Source: Cellvibrionales bacterium UBA2618
Lineage (GTDB): Bacteria; Pseudomonadota; Gammaproteobacteria; Pseudomonadales; Porticoccaceae
Direction: 5' to 3'
Length of the DNA: 15,423 nucleotides
Assembly (NCBI GenBank): GCA_002339165.1
Contig: DDJS01000092.1
Coordinates: 1 to 15,423 of the forward strand
Positions 13,810-15,423 of the stretch are shown here, one piece after another; within the stretch, counting starts at the first letter, position 1, and each line of letters opens with the position of its first letter. Position numbers and translations under genes: made by a program. The notes below the pieces were generated by a model. The model did no database searches and had not been told where the DNA came from. It saw only the letters and a list, made by a program, of their open reading frames with translations.

Positions 13810-15033
13810 ATGGCATTACTGGTACAGAAATACGGTGGCACCTCGGTAGGCTCGATCGTGCGGATACAGGCGGTGGCCGAAAAAGTGGCCTTGGCGCACG
13901 CGCAGGGGCAGCAGTTGGTGGTCACGCTGTCGGCAATGAGCGGTGAGACCAACCGTTTGATAGCGTTGGCGGGCGAATTACATGATAAACCGAGTGCACG
14001 AGAGATGGATGTGCTGGTGTCTACTGGCGAGCAGGTGACGATTGCACTGTTGTGTATTGCCTTAGAAAAGCTCGGTGTAGATGCGCGCTCTTACACTGGT
14101 GGGCAGGTGACCATTTTGACCGACAGTGCCCACGGCAAGGCGCGTATTCAGGATATTGATGGCCATCGGATCCATGCCGATCTCGCGGCGGGTCGAGTGG
14201 TGGTGGTCGCAGGTTTTCAGGGCATTGATGGCGACGGCAATATTACCACGTTGGGTCGCGGTGGTTCCGATACCACGGCAGTGGCTCTAGCTGCGGTACT
14301 CAAGGCCGATGAATGTCAAATCTATACCGATGTCGACGGCGTTTATACTACCGATCCGCGGGTGGTGTCGGAGGCCCGACGATTGGATGCAATCACCTTT
14401 GAAGAAATGATTGAAATGGCCAGTCAGGGGTCGAAGGTATTACAAATTCGGGCTGTGGAGTTTGCCGGAAAATACGCCGTACCTCTGCGTGTTATGTCGA
14501 GTTTTGTCGACGGCCCAGGGACCCTTATTACTTTTGAGGATGATGAACACATGGAAAAGCCGGTAGTTTCAGGCATCGCGTTCAACCGCGATGAAGCGAA
14601 GTTGACCATACGAGGTATACCCGACCAGCCCGGCGTGGCAGCAAAAGTACTCGGGCCGATCAGCGAGGCAAACATTGAGGTTGATGTTATTGTCCAGAAT
14701 GTTGCTAGAGACAATTCGGCGTCGATTACGTTTACGGTGCACCGCAATGATCTTGATCAAACAGAGCTTTTATTGCGCGCCATAGCCGATGAATTGGGCG
14801 CCGAAGCGGTTCATGCCGACAGCAAAATCGCCAAGGTGTCGATTGTTGGCGTCGGTATGCGTTCGCATGCAGGGGTGGCCGCTCGAATGTTTGAATGCCT
14901 TGCGAGCGAGGGTATTAATATTCAATTGATCACGACGTCGGAAATAAAAATAGCGGTGGTGATTGAGGAGCGTTATTTAGAGTTGGCGGTCAGGGCGCTG
15001 CACGCTAAGTACGAGTTAGACGTTCAAACCTGA
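13810..15033 (+). CDS. lysC: Aspartate kinase (lysine/threonine-type, two ACT domains)
   Basis: This 407-residue enzyme phosphorylates aspartate, the first step toward lysine, threonine, methionine and diaminopimelate. The kinase domain begins VQKYGGTSVGS (Lys7 region), continues with SAMSGETNRL and STGEQV, and has GRGGSDTTAVALAA and the DVDGVYTTDPR motif. Two ACT domains follow: one starting near residue 253 with LTIRGIPDQPGVAAKVL, and one near 345 with VSIVGVGMRSHAGVAARMF and INIQLITTSEIKIAVVI. These give allosteric control by lysine and threonine. Length matches the alpha subunits of Pseudomonas and Corynebacterium enzymes. ATG 13810 has GGAA about 6 bases upstream. An internal start is described separately. 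csrA follows after 187 bp. Confidence 0.97.
   Translation: MALLVQKYGGTSVGSIVRIQAVAEKVALAHAQGQQLVVTLSAMSGETNRLIALAGELHDKPSAREMDVLVSTGEQVTIALLCIALEKLGVDARSYTGGQVTILTDSAHGKARIQDIDGHRIHADLAAGRVVVVAGFQGIDGDGNITTLGRGGSDTTAVALAAVLKADECQIYTDVDGVYTTDPRVVSEARRLDAITFEEMIEMASQGSKVLQIRAVEFAGKYAVPLRVMSSFVDGPGTLITFEDDEHMEKPVVSGIAFNRDEAKLTIRGIPDQPGVAAKVLGPISEANIEVDVIVQNVARDNSASITFTVHRNDLDQTELLLRAIADELGAEAVHADSKIAKVSIVGVGMRSHAGVAARMFECLASEGINIQLITTSEIKIAVVIEERYLELAVRALHAKYELDVQT
14551..15033 (+). CDS. Putative aspartate kinase beta subunit from an internal in-frame start
   Basis: An ATG at 14551 (Met248 of LysC) is in frame and follows GAGGA at 14536-14540 with a 10-base gap, a plausible ribosome site inside the gene. 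Translation from here would give a 160-residue protein holding only the two ACT domains. Corynebacterium and Bacillus aspartokinases make just such a beta subunit from an internal start near residues 246-250 and work as alpha2beta2 complexes. The position agrees closely. Use of this start here is inferred, not shown; GAGGA also encodes ordinary Glu-Asp residues. Confidence 0.5.
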   Translation: MEKPVVSGIAFNRDEAKLTIRGIPDQPGVAAKVLGPISEANIEVDVIVQNVARDNSASITFTVHRNDLDQTELLLRAIADELGAEAVHADSKIAKVSIVGVGMRSHAGVAARMFECLASEGINIQLITTSEIKIAVVIEERYLELAVRALHAKYELDVQT

Positions 15034-15137
15034 TTTCTTTAAGGTTTAAAATGCTACATGCCTCTCACTTTGGCAATATAAGTGTGCTACTACTTTTTGT
15101 ATAGTACGTTTTAGGATAAGATACTTTTATTGGACGG

Positions 15138-15143
15138 TATAAT
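15138..15143 (+). promoter_or_regulatory. Perfect -10 hexamer upstream of csrA
   Basis: TATAAT stands at 15138-15143, about 78 nt before the csrA ATG. No convincing -35 is found at 16-18 bp (GATAAG at 17 bp). A second candidate -10, TATAGT, is at 15100-15105. csrA genes often have several promoters, including alternative sigma-factor ones. The 187-bp lysC-csrA gap leaves room for them. Confidence 0.4.
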
Positions 15144-15159
15144 GAGTGTCTACCCTGAC

Positions 15160-15214
15160 AAGGGAGATGTCTAGGAAGTACTATTTCGTAAATGCAAGGG
15201 TAGATTGCTCGGAG
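15160..15214 (+). promoter_or_regulatory. csrA leader with GGA motifs (possible CsrA autoregulatory sites)
   Basis: Three GGA triplets lie in the leader expected from the TATAAT at 15138: AGGGA (GGA at 15163-15165) within ACAAGGGAGATGT, AGGA (15174-15176), and GGA at 15211-15213 inside the csrA ribosome site. The first resembles the CsrA consensus ACARGGAUGU with one inserted base. CsrA bound at the last would block ribosomes. E. coli csrA represses its own translation this way; here it is inferred. Confidence 0.4.
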
Positions 15215-15220
15215 ATTGTT

Positions 15221-15418
15221 ATGTTGATACTTACCAGAAGGGTAGGTGAGACCTTGGTGATTGGTGACGAAGTGTTAGTCACAGTGTTGGGTGTGCGTGG
15301 AAATCAGGTCAGAATTGGCGTCAACGCACCTAAGGATGTGGCTGTTCATCGTGAAGAAATTTATCAGCGAATCCAATCTGAGAAAAGTGCTTCCTTAGAT
15401 ACTGAAGGCAACGTTTAG
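15221..15418 (+). CDS. csrA: Carbon storage regulator CsrA (RsmA)
   Basis: This 65-residue RNA-binding protein controls translation and stability of mRNAs by binding GGA motifs, commonly over ribosome sites. The sequence MLILTRRVGETLVIG, VTVLGVRGNQVRIGVNAPKDVAVHREEIY is diagnostic; the key RNA-binding residues, the early Arg (LTRR) and the late Arg of VHREEI, are present. The tail is slightly longer and more polar than E. coli's 61 residues. ATG 15221 has GGAG six bases upstream. Upstream in-frame starts at 15146 and 15167 were rejected because the family always starts MLILTR. It follows lysC, as rsmA does in Pseudomonas; in that genus a tRNA-Ser comes next, which here would be outside the window. 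Confidence 0.98.
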   Translation: MLILTRRVGETLVIGDEVLVTVLGVRGNQVRIGVNAPKDVAVHREEIYQRIQSEKSASLDTEGNV

Positions 15419-15423
15419 CATTG

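Noticed and set aside
15142..15174. Ten-codon frame (ATG to TAG) before csrA, considered as a leader peptide
   Set aside because: No ribosome site, it overlaps the -10 box, and its amino acids give no attenuation pattern.
1..15423. CRISPR arrays, rRNA genes, insertion sequences, retron or toxin-antitoxin systems
   Set aside because: No spaced repeat array, transposase, reverse transcriptase or small paired gene signature was seen on either strand.

Overview
The window looks like chromosomal DNA of a gammaproteobacterium outside the Enterobacterales. Its core genes (fdxA, mutS, pncC, recA, recX, alaS, lysC, csrA) resemble their Pseudomonas and E. coli counterparts, and the fdxA-mutS and alaS-lysC-csrA neighbourhoods recall Pseudomonas more than enteric bacteria. 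A genus cannot be named from the sequence alone. The core is clearly GC-richer than the first 2.3 kb.

Positions 1-2332 form the AT-richer end of an integrated element. It holds the 3' end of an unrecognised gene, a SRAP-family (YedK/HMCES-like) abasic-site protein, and a convergent tyrosine-recombinase gene. The integrase start lies about 100 bp from the 3' end of a complete tRNA-Arg(TCG) gene, the usual layout of an island inserted at a tRNA 3' end. A perfect 12-bp tandem repeat lies between the integrase and the tRNA. The other island end is outside the window.

Positions 2333-5649 read leftward: tRNA-Arg, fdxA (7Fe-8S ferredoxin) and mutS (mismatch repair). From 5767 rightward come pncC, recA and recX. 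A perfect CTG-N10-CAG LexA box precedes recA and a strong intrinsic terminator separates recA from recX. mutS, recA, recX and the island's SRAP gene all concern DNA damage or repair.

Positions 7990-10440 are more lineage-specific: a YheT-type alpha/beta hydrolase on the minus strand; a DUF6491-like small exported protein diverging from it with only 26 bp between starts; and an M23 peptidase overlapping that gene by 14 bp and carrying HxD in place of the usual HxH motif.

Positions 10524-15418 all read rightward: a Trm112/YcaR-like protein, a HinT nucleotide hydrolase, alaS, lysC and csrA. lysC contains an in-frame internal ATG with a Shine-Dalgarno-like sequence, placed where alpha2beta2 aspartokinases start their beta subunit. 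The csrA leader holds several GGA motifs, one of them in the ribosome binding site, as expected for CsrA autoregulation.

No CRISPR array, insertion sequence, rRNA or clearly novel system is visible. The best leads are the island-borne SRAP gene with its unknown neighbour, the repeat beside the integrase, the lysC internal start, the csrA leader and the M23 HxD variant.
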